A stretch of 64,000 nucleotides of DNA from Euglena gracilis. Lineage: Eukaryota > Euglenida > Euglenophyceae > Euglenales. The notes beneath the pieces were generated by a model, which was given only the letters and a program-made list of their open reading frames with translations, had not been told where the DNA came from and did not search any database. Every line of letters begins with the position of its first letter. The stretch's first letter is position 1. Shown piece by piece: positions 41,951 through 54,700 of the stretch. Position numbers and translations under genes: made by a program. The stretch covers positions 95,980,406 through 96,044,405 of the forward strand of contig CP154956.1 in NCBI GenBank assembly GCA_039621445.1, in the 5' to 3' direction.

Positions 41951-44900
41951 CTGGCAACAGGCAAAACCATTGCTGGCCCCGCACGTATTGAAGCATGGAC
42001 TATCCACCCAGAACTCGAAAAAATGTGTCTTGCAAATTTTTAAAGTTGGACCCCGTTCAATTTCCGGATCGGCCGCCGGGCGAAGGTTTTTCCTTTAGAC
42101 AAAGGGTACCCAATTAGAAGCCCCCCCCCCTTGGGTTTTCCGCAGAGTGACGGAATAGTAGCCCCAGAGGGCTTCTAATTGGGGAAGGGTTTACTCAAAT
42201 CGAGAAGAAAAAAGGTGTACAGAACTGCCCAAATTGGTCAAAAGATGGATCAAATTGCCCAACGTTGGCCAAATTTAGCTGTTGGTGGCCCAAAATCACC
42301 CAAAATGGTTCAAAAAAATGGAGCAGGCACAATCCAATTTCCGGGTGCGCATATTTTAAGGAGGAGATTCCAGACCCCAAGGGGTGCGCATTTATTAGGG
42401 GGTGTGTGCAATCAGGACGGACACCAGGTATCAGTTTTGTTCCCGACGTTGTTTTCGTGAAGATTTTTCGAGTTTTTTTCACCAATTTTTGCAAAAATTT
42501 TGGTCAACTTTGTCGGCCGCCCAACTTGGTCGGGGGGGGGGGGGGGGGTGTTTTTTGGATTTTTGGCGGGAAACCCGAGGGGGGGGGCTTATATTTGGGG
42601 GGGTTATTGGGGGGGGGGGGGGGCTTCTAATTGGGGGTTTAGCATCCCAATACACGCACCCCCGAGGGGCCGAAATTTGCTGTCTAGAAAGTTCACACCT
42701 GTGCACTTATTTGGGGTATTGGGGGGAGTTTATGCTCCAAAATACAAATAAAGGAAATAATGTCTTTGCACGTGTGTACGTGAACATGATACTATGCCTA
42801 TATACAGATACATAAATGGCATGAAATGATCTGCATGCAAGATGATGGATGCTTCCAACCCTCACTGTTTGAAGCTGTGGACCAACTAACTCACTGACTG
42901 GGGAAGGAGCCAAACGCTCCCTTCCCACAAGTCCATGCACCGACGTGGTGGAGGCACAGCATCGTCTCCAGCATCACCGCCAGGTAGAACACAACGTCCT
43001 TCTGTGGAAAACAACACAAAATGGGAGCTTCAATGCATGAGCTGGTCTGCATTTCTTCAATTGAATTATAACACACGTGGACCTAAATCGATTGTACAGC
43101 CATGTTTTCAAAATGGATAATGCCACGTTGCAAACTTTTTAATACCCCTCAAGCTAACTCCCATCATTGGAGTTCATTTATAAGAAAGCCAGATCAAAGC
43201 TCTGAAGCCCTGTGGGGGCTTTCTAATGGAGGGCGGTTGAAGAATAATTCAACTCCTTCGGGAACGCAAAAAAATGCATACCACTATCATTCCAGGTTAA
43301 ATTTATAAAGACGAAGGTATACAATTCGATCACTTGTCATGCCTGGATCTGGTTTGGAAAAAACCATTGGTTGGTAATGGAACATCACTTTCCAATTTGA
43401 TAAAACCAGTCTGTCATTCCTTTGCCCTTCCCCATATCATACCCATAAAATTATTCCCTGTGGTGCATAAATCAACACCCAACCCGGAACCAAGACATCA
43501 CTACACACCAACGAGGGTTCCAATCAACCCCTGACCTGACCTGACCCCTGATTTTCGATGGCACGGTTTAAATGATCCATTCGCAGAAGAAGAGTTGTCC
43601 AAATCTCTTACAAAAACACCAATGGTTTCTGGGTGGAATTTACAAGCACCGTTTGAACTGTTGGTAGGTGGAGGGAAGGGGAGGAACAGCCAGATAAAAT
43701 CAAGAATGTTATGGATAAATTTGATTTGGGTTTATGCATACATAGTTGTTTATTTGGCAGCTCCCAACTCTATGGCCCCCCCAGGGGGGGGCCCAAATAG
43801 TTGGGAGCAGGGGGGGGGGCGTATGGTGTAACCTGCGTCCGACCTTCGGGGGAAGGTCGGGGTTATGGACGGGGATAGGGTTAGGGTTCCGGCCAGCATG
43901 CCGTAGGGCACCCATTTTTGGGAAGTTAGGGTAAAGTTAGGCCCCATTCCGGACGAATTTAGGCCGAATTTAGGCCGAATTCGGGCCTTTTTTTTTAGTC
44001 AGAATGCGGTTTCGAAAATCATCTAAAACGGGGACCTAACTTCCGGCCTAACTTGGTCCCTAAAATTTGCTGATTTTCGGCCCGCCCATCCGAACCCTGG
44101 CCCTGTCCTGAAATTGAGTGGGAACCCTCCGGGATTCCGCCGCCGGTGGCCCGGAAACGGCGCGTTTCCCCGGCGCCGCGGGATCGAAAAGTCGAAAAAT
44201 GGGACGCGGGTCACACCATACGACCAGGGTTCGATATAAGGAGAGGAGGGGGGGGTGGTCCGGACCCCCCCCTGCGGGCCAGGAGGGGGGGGGGGTGTGG
44301 GGGACACCCCCCCCCACCTAAACAGTGGCGCGGTCAGGGTGACCGAAAATTTTTGACCCCCCAAAACGACCAAAAGTGCCATTTTGGGCACTTTTTGGGC
44401 AAAAATTGGCCAAAAATGCAAAAAAAAATTCGGCGCAAAGCGCCGGAGGAAAAAATTGACCCTTTTGGGGGGGGGGTCCCGGGTACCCCCCCCCAGGGTC
44501 GGTCCGGACCCCCCTGGCAGGTGGGGGGGGGTGGTCCGGACCCCCCCTACGGGCCAGGAGGGGGGGGGGGGGGGGGGGCACCCCCCCACCTAAACCATGT
44601 ACGCCCTCCTTATATCGAACCCTGCATACGACCCCCCCCCCCTGCTCCCAGCTACTTGCCCCCGCCCTGGGGGCCATATAGTTGGGAGCTGCCGTTTATT
44701 TATTAATTAAAATTTAATTGATGGCAAAGACACAAAATCTTTAATGAAATTTACTATCTATAAACGATGTGTGTATTAACACTCTCGAAAACAAAATTTT
44801 TACATAATTAAATAATCTGGAGGACCCATCTGAACTCCGCACAGCTTGTTTACATCGACCCTAATCGCATATCCCCCTAAAAACGCCAAACACCCAACAA

Positions 44901-45687
44901 CGTGGCCTGATTTTGCATGCAATGAACAGACCAGGTGCCTGGCCACCACAGAATAATAAGACACGAAAGGCAGGGAGCTGTAGGTGAAGATGGACAGCCA
45001 GTAGAAGACGAACGTACCCCAGATGGCAAGCTGAAGAGAAATGAAAAGATTGTGTCGTAAAACAAAAGAGCAGTCCCCTTGTTGCATCGAATGACCTTTC
45101 TTCGCAGCAATGATGTCTGCAATTTTTCCTTAAAATAGTTTTCCTGGGGATCATCTCTTTTTTTCTGAGATCTGTCTTGGTTTCAAGAGGAAATGAAAGC
45201 AGCAAACAAAATGAAGCAAAAGATTGTTGGCGTCAAAAAAATGCACCCGGCGCAAAAAATTAAACATTCTGAAACACACTCAAACTCACCTCTGCCAAAT
45301 GAAATGGGCAATAAACACGCGTCCAAGACATGCACAATGCAGCACGCATGCGCACATGCCTGCACACAACATGCACACACGAACACCCACCCACCCACCC
45401 ACCCAGCCACACACACATCTACAAACATCCACACACAAATTCATTCACACTCACATCCACACACACCCACACACCCACACACCCACACCGCAACCCACAC
45501 ACCCACCCACCCACCCACCCACCCACACCCACACCCACACCCACACCCACACCCACACCCACACCCACACCCACACCCACACCCACACCCACACCCACAC
45601 CCACACACCCACCCACACCCACACCCACACCCACACCCACACCCACACCCACACCCACACCCACACCCACACCCACACCCACACCCA

Positions 45688-45722
<35 letters not shown>

Positions 45723-48700
45723 GGTTCAACCAGGTCAGCGTGTGTGACTCCACAATGATGGTCACCGTCTGAATGCACAGCAACGCGGAGTACGTCACAG
45801 TAAAGATGGATTCGTGGTCGATGGGCTGGCCGTCCCGAGAATGCAGCCACCGGTGGCCGTAGATCTGTGCAATTACAAAAGGTGGGAACTCTCGTTTCAC
45901 AAAAAGATAATGCCCAATCCATCAAAAATTAAAAAAATACAACTATATAACTAAACAAAAATAAAATATAATATATGGATGAAAATGAAACATAAAATGT
46001 GTAAATGAACTTATCGTCCCCGACGATTTCCATTTTTCTTCCCCGGGGGGGGGGGGTTATGGATCCGGTTTGGTTGGTCGGCACGAGGGGGGGGGGGGTG
46101 TAGGTGGGGGGGGGGGGATGAGGGGGGGGGTGGGTATAAGTGGGGGGTGGGGTTTACGGACGGTTTCGTTTTTTTATGGAGGGCGTCGCACATATGAGTG
46201 TTCAGGAAAACAGCCATCACACACATGCCATTTGCAAACGAATTTTTTTCAGCAGTCTCTTATTACAATAGAGAGCCGAAAAAAATATTACAAAAAAAAT
46301 ACAAATTACAATCTTTTAAAGATGAACCGTATTTTTTCACAATAACAGTGGGGGGGGTACACTTTCTTTTGGGCACCCTGGAGGGGTTTTATCGACGATT
46401 TTCTGTTTCAGTGGTTTTGTTATGATTATGTAAAAGATCAGCTTAGGATCATCTTAGGGTCTGGGTCAGGGTCAAAGTTAGGCCGAGGTTGGGAAGTTTG
46501 GCCAAAATTCGGCCGAAGTTGGGCCTAATTTTGGATAAATTTATGCCTGACGGCCAAAATCCTAATTCCTCCCTAAACCCTAAACCCAAAACCCTAAAAC
46601 CCTATTCTAAAACCCAACCTACCCTGACCCTATTCCTAACCCTAACCCTATTCCTAACCCTATTCCTAACCTTAACCCAAACCCCAACCTTGAATAGGCC
46701 TGCCAAACAACACATTTGTGGGCCTCTCCCACGGGGAGAGGTGAAAACACAAGCAAATTTCGGCGCAGGGCCCTCCTTTGCAATTTAGTTGTTTAGGGCC
46801 ACCGATAAAATATCAAAACTGAATATTTCACCCAAAATTTCCCATAATGTCTCCCTGTTGAGGAAAAGCGAGCAAGCTGCCCATGCCTGCTGCATCTCTG
46901 TTTAATTGGCAGCCATGAACTGCTGATCCTGGGGGGGTCCCACCTTGTGGGAGAGCAATGGTTTGGGTGCGATCACCTCGTTCTTATCAGGGTCAAATAC
47001 ATAAATAAAAACAAACAAGTGACATAAAGAAATAAACACCGCTGACACTCCGCAACACATCCGCACCTCGAAGGTCAGCCACATGCACAGCACCGCCTGC
47101 AGCAGGCCGCGGACCACGAAGCCCGCAAAGCTCCATAATGTCATCCCCTTCCCGGTTCGGGTGAAGGCGTAGAGCTGGGGCGCCGGCAGGACGGTCCCAA
47201 ACATAAGCAAATAAATACACATACAACGCAAATAAAGTACATAATAAGCAAATAAATAAAATAGAACAAAACAAAATAAAATGGAAATTAATGAAAACAT
47301 AAAATACGTCCCAGTTTTTGTCTTTTGAACTTGGAGCCAGTTGAATTGTCCGATCCCTTTTTGCCACGTCGATGGGCCTGGGGGGAGGAGGTCCGTAAAA
47401 CGCTTCTGAGTGGAAAAAAAAAGCCAAAACCCCCTGACGCCAACGGACGGCCCTGGGCGTTTCCAGCAGCGTCTTGCGGGGCAGGTCCCGGTCCAGCACG
47501 TAAGCAAAGACCTGCAAGGCGACGGTGGGGTTCCCATCCGCTGCCGGAACCATAAAATACAAGTTCGCCCCAGAACAGGGTTATAAGCTGTACATGGAAA
47601 TGAAGAAAAAAAAAATGCTGGGGGAAAATGCTTTTGGCCTTCTGGTGGTTGGTGAAAAATACACATCAAATAATATGATAAATAGATGTTTAGATAAATA
47701 AATCATAACAATACTAAATGACACACGTGTGTATGTATATCTTACATTGCAAAATTGTAATTATCGTTGCCACCAGGCAATTTCTTAAGCCTCCCCCTGG
47801 CTGGTTCCCAAAAATAGGCAAATAGCCCAAATCTGGTTTGGATTTTGTCAGCCAAAAATTTTAGGTGAAAAACCAAAAACCTCACAAAGGTCATTTCGGC
47901 TATTTGACCACATTTCTTGTGCCAAAAATCTCTTGGTCCAGCTCGGCTTTGCCAGGCTGCGACAACCTTATTTCCACTCATCCTCTGGGGGGGTCCGCAG
48001 CCTGGCTGGGAGCTGCTGGATAAAAAAAAATGGTACAACCAGTCAGCCCCCCCCCTTCTGGTCTGGGGGTCTGGCTTAAAGAACTGCCTGGTTGCCACCG
48101 TCCGTGTGGCCAATTCAAAAATGGTGAACGCTGCTGCCGCCGTGCCAATCATCACTTAAACGTCCAATTTGGGGCGGAAGTTGGCAGGGTTTTTGCAAAG
48201 CCTCGCCAGCTGCGACCGCACTGCCCCACAACCCCGCCACACCGTGACCACCGTGTACATGCCGTTCCAGGCGGCCAGCATGAAAGAGTTCCAGTACGTG
48301 CTGCCAGAGAACAGGGCATAGAAATTGGCAGCGGGGTCCATTCACGAGCACTAGGTCCCCAAGGAACCCACAACAGTCTTTGAGGTTTGGCTCCAAGGCT
48401 GAACCTTTACCGAAGCTGTTGTATGAACATTCCGTGAACTCTGCCGGAAACATTCTGAATTTGCACCAAATCACAAAATTACCCAATCGTTTTTGTGTGC
48501 AAAAGCGACAAAAAGTGAAGCAGTCAAGAGGAACCCCGAGTGAAATAAATCTGACAGAAAGACAGCAGGATTGACTTGTAATAGCAGTACTGCACGATGT
48601 AGCAGGTCCGCATGTAGCTATAGTGCCCGTGCACCAGCAGCAACGGCTGCAAAAACTTAAACTTCGAGAAGCTGTGGAACGGAGGATTGGATGCTGTTTT

Positions 48701-51700
48701 TCCTCATAACTCCTTTCAGAATAAGGAAAATGCTCTGAAATTTGCACTTGTTTGTTGATGCCCAAGAGAACTGTCCCACAGCCCTGACAATTGGCAATCC
48801 GTGGGCATCCATCCTCGGGCAAACCCATGACAGTTCCTTGGGACAACTTCTTTGGGGAGTCATCCTGACATTAAACATCGATGTCACAACTATGCACAAA
48901 ATGCCCACTCGTCTGTGCTCCTTTCACCTTTCTTTTCTGGGCCGACACCAAGAGAATATTGATTCTTACAGAAAATGCTGAAAAAGGACACGGAGTTGAA
49001 TTCCAAAGAAGTGCGCAGGGGACGGTGCCAATGCCTGAAATCCGCGGCGCGCGCCGCCTGCAGCCCCTCCTTGCCGGACAGGCCAACGCCGACGTGGGCC
49101 TCCTGGATCATCGCGACGTCGTTCCCTGCGAGGCGGACCATCAGAGAAAGCCCTGACTGTTGTGTGGACTCCAACGTGGCAACTACGCTTCACATTGAAA
49201 GAAACAACGTGGCAGAGGACAATGAGAACAACTCAATAACAGAGAGTCACTGTGATGATGGGATGATGGGATGGGCCCAAACCCACCCACTGACTTCTTT
49301 GAAAATCCCCCTCCCCCCATGGGGGGAGGGGTCAACCAGCCCACCCACCCACACTGAAAACCAGCCGAAAGCCACTAAGGAAAAAATCTTGTTCTTGCTA
49401 GCGGCTGGGCCGGACTGACTTGGCGCACTCCACTGCTGGGGGCTGCAGCAGCCCCAACCCGGCCACCCACTTTCGAAACTCCACACCGTGGGGTCACATC
49501 AGCGCTAAGTGAATGTATGATCAAGGATCTCTGCGACCGAAAATGCAAACAGATTGTGCATTTTATTGCCGCATTGCAGACAGAGGAACATTACACGGGC
49601 CTAAACAAAAAGGCACAAAAAATAAGGGGAAAAGGCAATTTAATTTGCGCATTTAGGGTTCAAAATCCAAAGGTCAACAAAAGGTGCGTGATACAGGATT
49701 TTTTCCTTTTCAGAAACATTTTGGTTGTGAGAAAAAATAAAAAATTCAAAAAAATTCAAAAAAAATCCAAAAATACAAAAATGACAAAATTACGACAGCT
49801 TTGTTGTTCACAGGAAAAAAGCGGGTCACAAAATACAAAATTATAACCCTCAATTTTTTAAAACTTCTCCTCAAATCTAGAAAAACCGCAAAGGAAAATG
49901 TAAAAAAAGCAAAAATAATAACAACATATACAACAACACAAAAAATATAAACATAAAAAACATAAAAATAATAACAACATAACCCAACTCAGCAAGTACA
50001 ACACACACAATGCAATAAAATACGATAAGGTGCGGTGGGAAACGGAAAACAATGCAATCCAGCAAAAATCAAAACAATACAACATAACGCAAAACAAATC
50101 AATGCAACACACCATAACATTACATGAGGGGCAACAATACAATGCAATGCAACACATTTTTTGTTATTCTCAATTTTGCATTTCTTTATAGATCTTATAA
50201 TTACATCATGAACAGATTCACAGACAGGCATGCCCATGCACAATACCATACACAAATTGCATGTCAAAGAATTTCACGATATGACAAAGGAGGTCCAATA
50301 TATATAAAAAATGCAAGTGTGTGCACAACTGTAAAAGATACACCAACGGAAAAAAATGCACGTGCACGGACATACATGTATACCCATATGAGTCTGCGCC
50401 AGCATAACACACCACCGTCCCCTATGGCCAGGGTGATCCGACCGGTTTCTTTCACCAGGCGTGTCACTTCTGCCTTCTGCCCCGGCGTGACGCGGCAACA
50501 CACGACGGCAGGGACCTGCACACAGAAGCCCCAGCGCAGCAACACCTCACGCCTATGTTCAAATGCTAAAATGCAAACACAAAAACCCTCAAAAATCGCC
50601 TCAAGCCCCGAAAGCTAGAATTGAATAAAAATAAATTGAATAAATCAAAAAGTTAAAAAATAAATAAATTTCAAAGACGATGAAAAAAAATGCAAATGAA
50701 CGCTTGTGAAAAGAACCTGTGCAAAATGGATCACACTCAACCTCATCTAAATGCACACTCCTTTGGTGGCCTGTTCAAACAAATTCTCCCGGTTGCAGAG
50801 GGAAGGTAGAGATGAGCAAATAATTGAGCGCCCAAAGACATTCAATGCAATGCAGGGTTGTCTTCCGTTCTTTCCCAAATGTGAGTGTGAAGATAATCAA
50901 CTTGAACTTCTTCACCAGCTGTGAATTAGAGCATTTGAAGTCAGATTTGCAGCCGCTCAGAAAAAAGACAATGAACATAAAGTGCTGTTCTGCGTTAAAC
51001 CACTGGCCGCAGTGGAGAAGCTGCTAGCCCTCGGGGGTCCCTGCCAGGCTTCTGCTTAAGGACCCGGGGGGGGGGCAGGGATGGATGGGAAGCCTTGAGG
51101 GGGGGGGGGGGGGGGGGGGGCCCCCCCCCCCCGACACGGAGGGGGGGGGGTGGGTCGGACCCCCCCCTCCTACCTCGAAACTGAGGGGGGGCCGAAATTT
51201 TTTCGATTTCATGGACGGGCAAAGGGCCGGAAATTGGGTCAAAATCGGTCAAAAACCCCTGATTTTTCTTTGAAAATCGATCCAAAAATGCTCATTTTTT
51301 GAATTTTTTTGAACATGTTTTTGGGGGAAAACACCAACACATCAAAAAATGGGCAATATGGACAAAAGTCAGCAAAAGGGGTGTTTTTTGCTCATTTTCC
51401 GGCGCGCAGCGCCGGAAGAAAATTTTCTGCTATTTTTGGCACCTGTCAAGGATGGGGGGTGGGGGGGGGTCCGGACTCCCCGTCCGAACATCTAGGGGGG
51501 GGGGGGGTGGTCCGGACCCCCCCCTACCACCTTACCCCCCCAGGGAGGGGGCGGGGGGGTCGGGACCCCCCCCCATACCACCTACCTCAATACCGAAGGG
51601 CTTCCCATCCATCCCTGGGGGGGGGGTACTGGCTAGCCAATCGGCTAGACACTGGAAAAAATGGACTTGCTAGACCCCCTCCCCCCGGGGGGGGGGGGAG

Positions 51701-54700
51701 TCCGGGGGTCCCCTGAACTGGAAAAAAAATTTTCCTCCGGCGCTGTGCGCCGAGGTGGAAATGAGGTTTTTGATAAGTTTTTGGCTGATTTTGTGCCAAA
51801 AATTCCCAAAAATGGCCAAAAACGGGCATTTTTGGGCCATTTTTGGGGGCCCAAAAAAATTTCTGGCGCTTCGCGCCGGTCACTGGAAAAAAAATTCCAC
51901 TGGCTAGCCCTGCTAGCAGACCCCCCCCCGGGGGGGGGTCTGCTGGAAATCCCACTAGCCAAATTTGGACTAGCTACAGTCCAGCCCCCCCGGGGGGGGG
52001 TACTGCAATCCCTTAAGCAGAAGCCTGGTCCCTGCACTGGAAAATCCTCTGATGCTTTGCGCCAATGTGGAATGGTGTTTTTTTTTGCTTATTTTATTCC
52101 CCCAAAAAGCTAAAAACGGGGCATTTTTTGACCTTAAAAATGCCCCGTTTTTAGTGGTTCCACTAGCTGGGCTGCTAGCAGACCCCACCCCCCCTGGGGA
52201 ATCTGAAGTCCAGCCCCTTAGAGGGGGCACTGCACATCCTAAATAGATGCCTGTTGGGGTGCAAATCCTGTCCCTTTTAAAAAAAATAAAACCGCAAAAG
52301 AAATGAAACTCGCAGAAAAAAAAGTGGATGCAACCCTTCTGAACACCTTCATGGCGAGGGCCATGAACTCGGTGGTGCAGTGCGGGGAGGCAAGGATGAC
52401 GGCCAGGGTCTGCCCCGTCAGGATGAAGCAGCAGCCGGGGTCCTAAGCAAGGAGAGGGGGCACAGCGAGCTTCTTTTTCAGATAGGGGGGGACCCCCTGG
52501 AGTCCCCCCAATCCAGCCCGACGCAGGACCCCCCTACCCAGGAGGAGGACCCCCCGAAAAATCGGGCACAGCATACGGAACCTTAAAAAACATTACGCAA
52601 AAAGCAAAAAAAAAACACACAGCACACAAATCTTTGTCTGGTGTGGCGCAGAGTATGAAAAATATAATCTTTTGCAATCTCAGGATTTGCAAAAAAAAAC
52701 TGCCAAATAGATCAACAACAAAAAAAATGCCGTAAAATTTGGTGATAACAAAATTTGGTCAAAAATACGAAGCGTTTCTTAGTTGGAAACTTTTTCCAAA
52801 GCAGAATCAAAAATTGCTGGAAGGTGGGGGGAAAACAACAAATATACATTTTTTTCTTGTTAAAAAACACCATCCTTTGTTGTTTCTTGTCAAACAACAA
52901 AAGATGGTTGTCCCTCTACCACAGGGAAAAGAAGGGGGGGGCAGAGATGGACGGTTGGGCTCTATCGCCCTTTTCGGCGTTTTGTTATGAAAAAATTTTT
53001 GGCATTCCTGAAGACCTGACTGAACTGAATTCAGGGGATGTCTCATTTTCTTTCCCTGTTACAAGAGTGCTCGAACCACACGTGGAAGCGCCCCCCAACA
53101 CCTGGATGCTGGCAGCCAGAGGGTTGGCCTCATTCACGTCCCCGTTGATGGCGGTGCTGCGGCGGGCCCTCTCGAAGAATGGCTGCGAAAACGAAGGTTC
53201 GGAGGTGGTGACGCCTCCACAATGAGACTTATGGTGGCAAGAAAATGTGTCCCTGAGTGCCGGGACTCTGGCAGGTCTTCAGGCACAGGCCAGTTTTCTG
53301 GGGAGTCTCCTTCAGGGAATGTTACTCAGCGATAACACCAAAACATCAAACAACCTCCAGCAACAATGAAGACAAATGCTCACGACTCACACATAACGTG
53401 GGCCGCATTATATGAATCAACTCACTGCTCCGTAACGAATATAGCTTGGTTTGGAGGTCCCATAATTTCTGATTGACCTAATTTCCGATTTCAGCCGCAA
53501 ATGATGGCTTCGACACAAAAGAAAAGGAGGCAGGTCAGCTTCTGAACCAGGGAAAAGGAGGGTGGGGGATCATGACATACCATGGTCCAGAGGCCCTCTG
53601 CGTCTCGCACGTTGCTGAAGCCGGAGTCGCGGAACACAGGATGGTCTTAGTTGGCAAGGCAGGCCGCCAGCCGGAGGTGACATGAATACAATGTGCCATC
53701 GCTGGCTGTCGAAATAGAAAATACTTGCCGGCAAATTGCTCGGAGGGCGGGGATGCTGCCGGATGAAGTTGGTAACTACATCTTTCCGCAGCTGCTGGAG
53801 CCCGCTTGGAATGGGTGGCTGCAATTTGGGACGATGCATGGAACGGGCTTGGAACAGCTTGAATATTCCTCCAATTTTGTACACACTAATTCATACAACT
53901 CCGATCCCCCCGGCAGTGTCCAATGCTTTGCAGAAAAAACACCACAAGACAGTTTGGGTTTTCTCTTGCACAAATGTGGACTTCGGGATAGAGTGAGGTG
54001 CGCTTGCAACCGCAATTATTGGCAAGAGGTTTGCAAATGATTCAAAAGATCAGGAAAAAAATTAAACAAAATCTCTGGCAATCAAACTAGATGCAGTCCC
54101 CAGTTCAAGTCTTTCAAATAAGAATAAAAATGACAAAATTGCTCGTAATGGCGATAATAATAGCATCTTCCCGAGAACTCTAGGTGTTTTGAATGCCTGC
54201 TCAATCACCAATCAGCCTGTCTTGGGAGGTGCTGGCGGAGGTTTTCGAGGATCTGCGCTTCATCAGAACCTAAGACAAATCAGTGACAAATGATGAGCCA
54301 TTTTAGAAATCACCCTCAAATCCAACCTGAAATCAGGAATCTGCTACCAGCTACCAGGTACGTGTTCAAAGGTCGACTGTGCCCAACAAAAAAAAACCCA
54401 AGAAGCTTTGGCTGGCTTTGAAGTGCAAATATTTGTTGTTTTGTGTCTGTTCCTCCTTGGCCAGAGGACACAACGGTCAGCGCTTGATCAGATGTCCTTG
54501 CACAAAAAAAAATAGCCTAGCCTAGCCTAGCCGGTCCTCGCTGCCGCCTAGCCGGCAGCGAGGACCCCCCTCTCGTTTAAGAAGTGGCCCACACCCGAAA
54601 TCGCCTGTGTTTTCACCATCTCCGCGGGAGGTGTCCGGTCAACAGTGCAGTACCGTATGCCTGCTTGAGGAATAGGGTTGGGATTTGGGTTAATTGAAAG

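Noticed and set aside
45193-45772. Long His/Thr/Pro-rich plus-strand frames of about 180 residues
   Set aside because: They translate the CCACAC microsatellite; the real coding content here is the flippase exon on the minus strand.
46560-46690. A chromosome end (telomere)
   Set aside because: Repeats are short, degenerate, in both orientations and inside a gene with exons on both sides.
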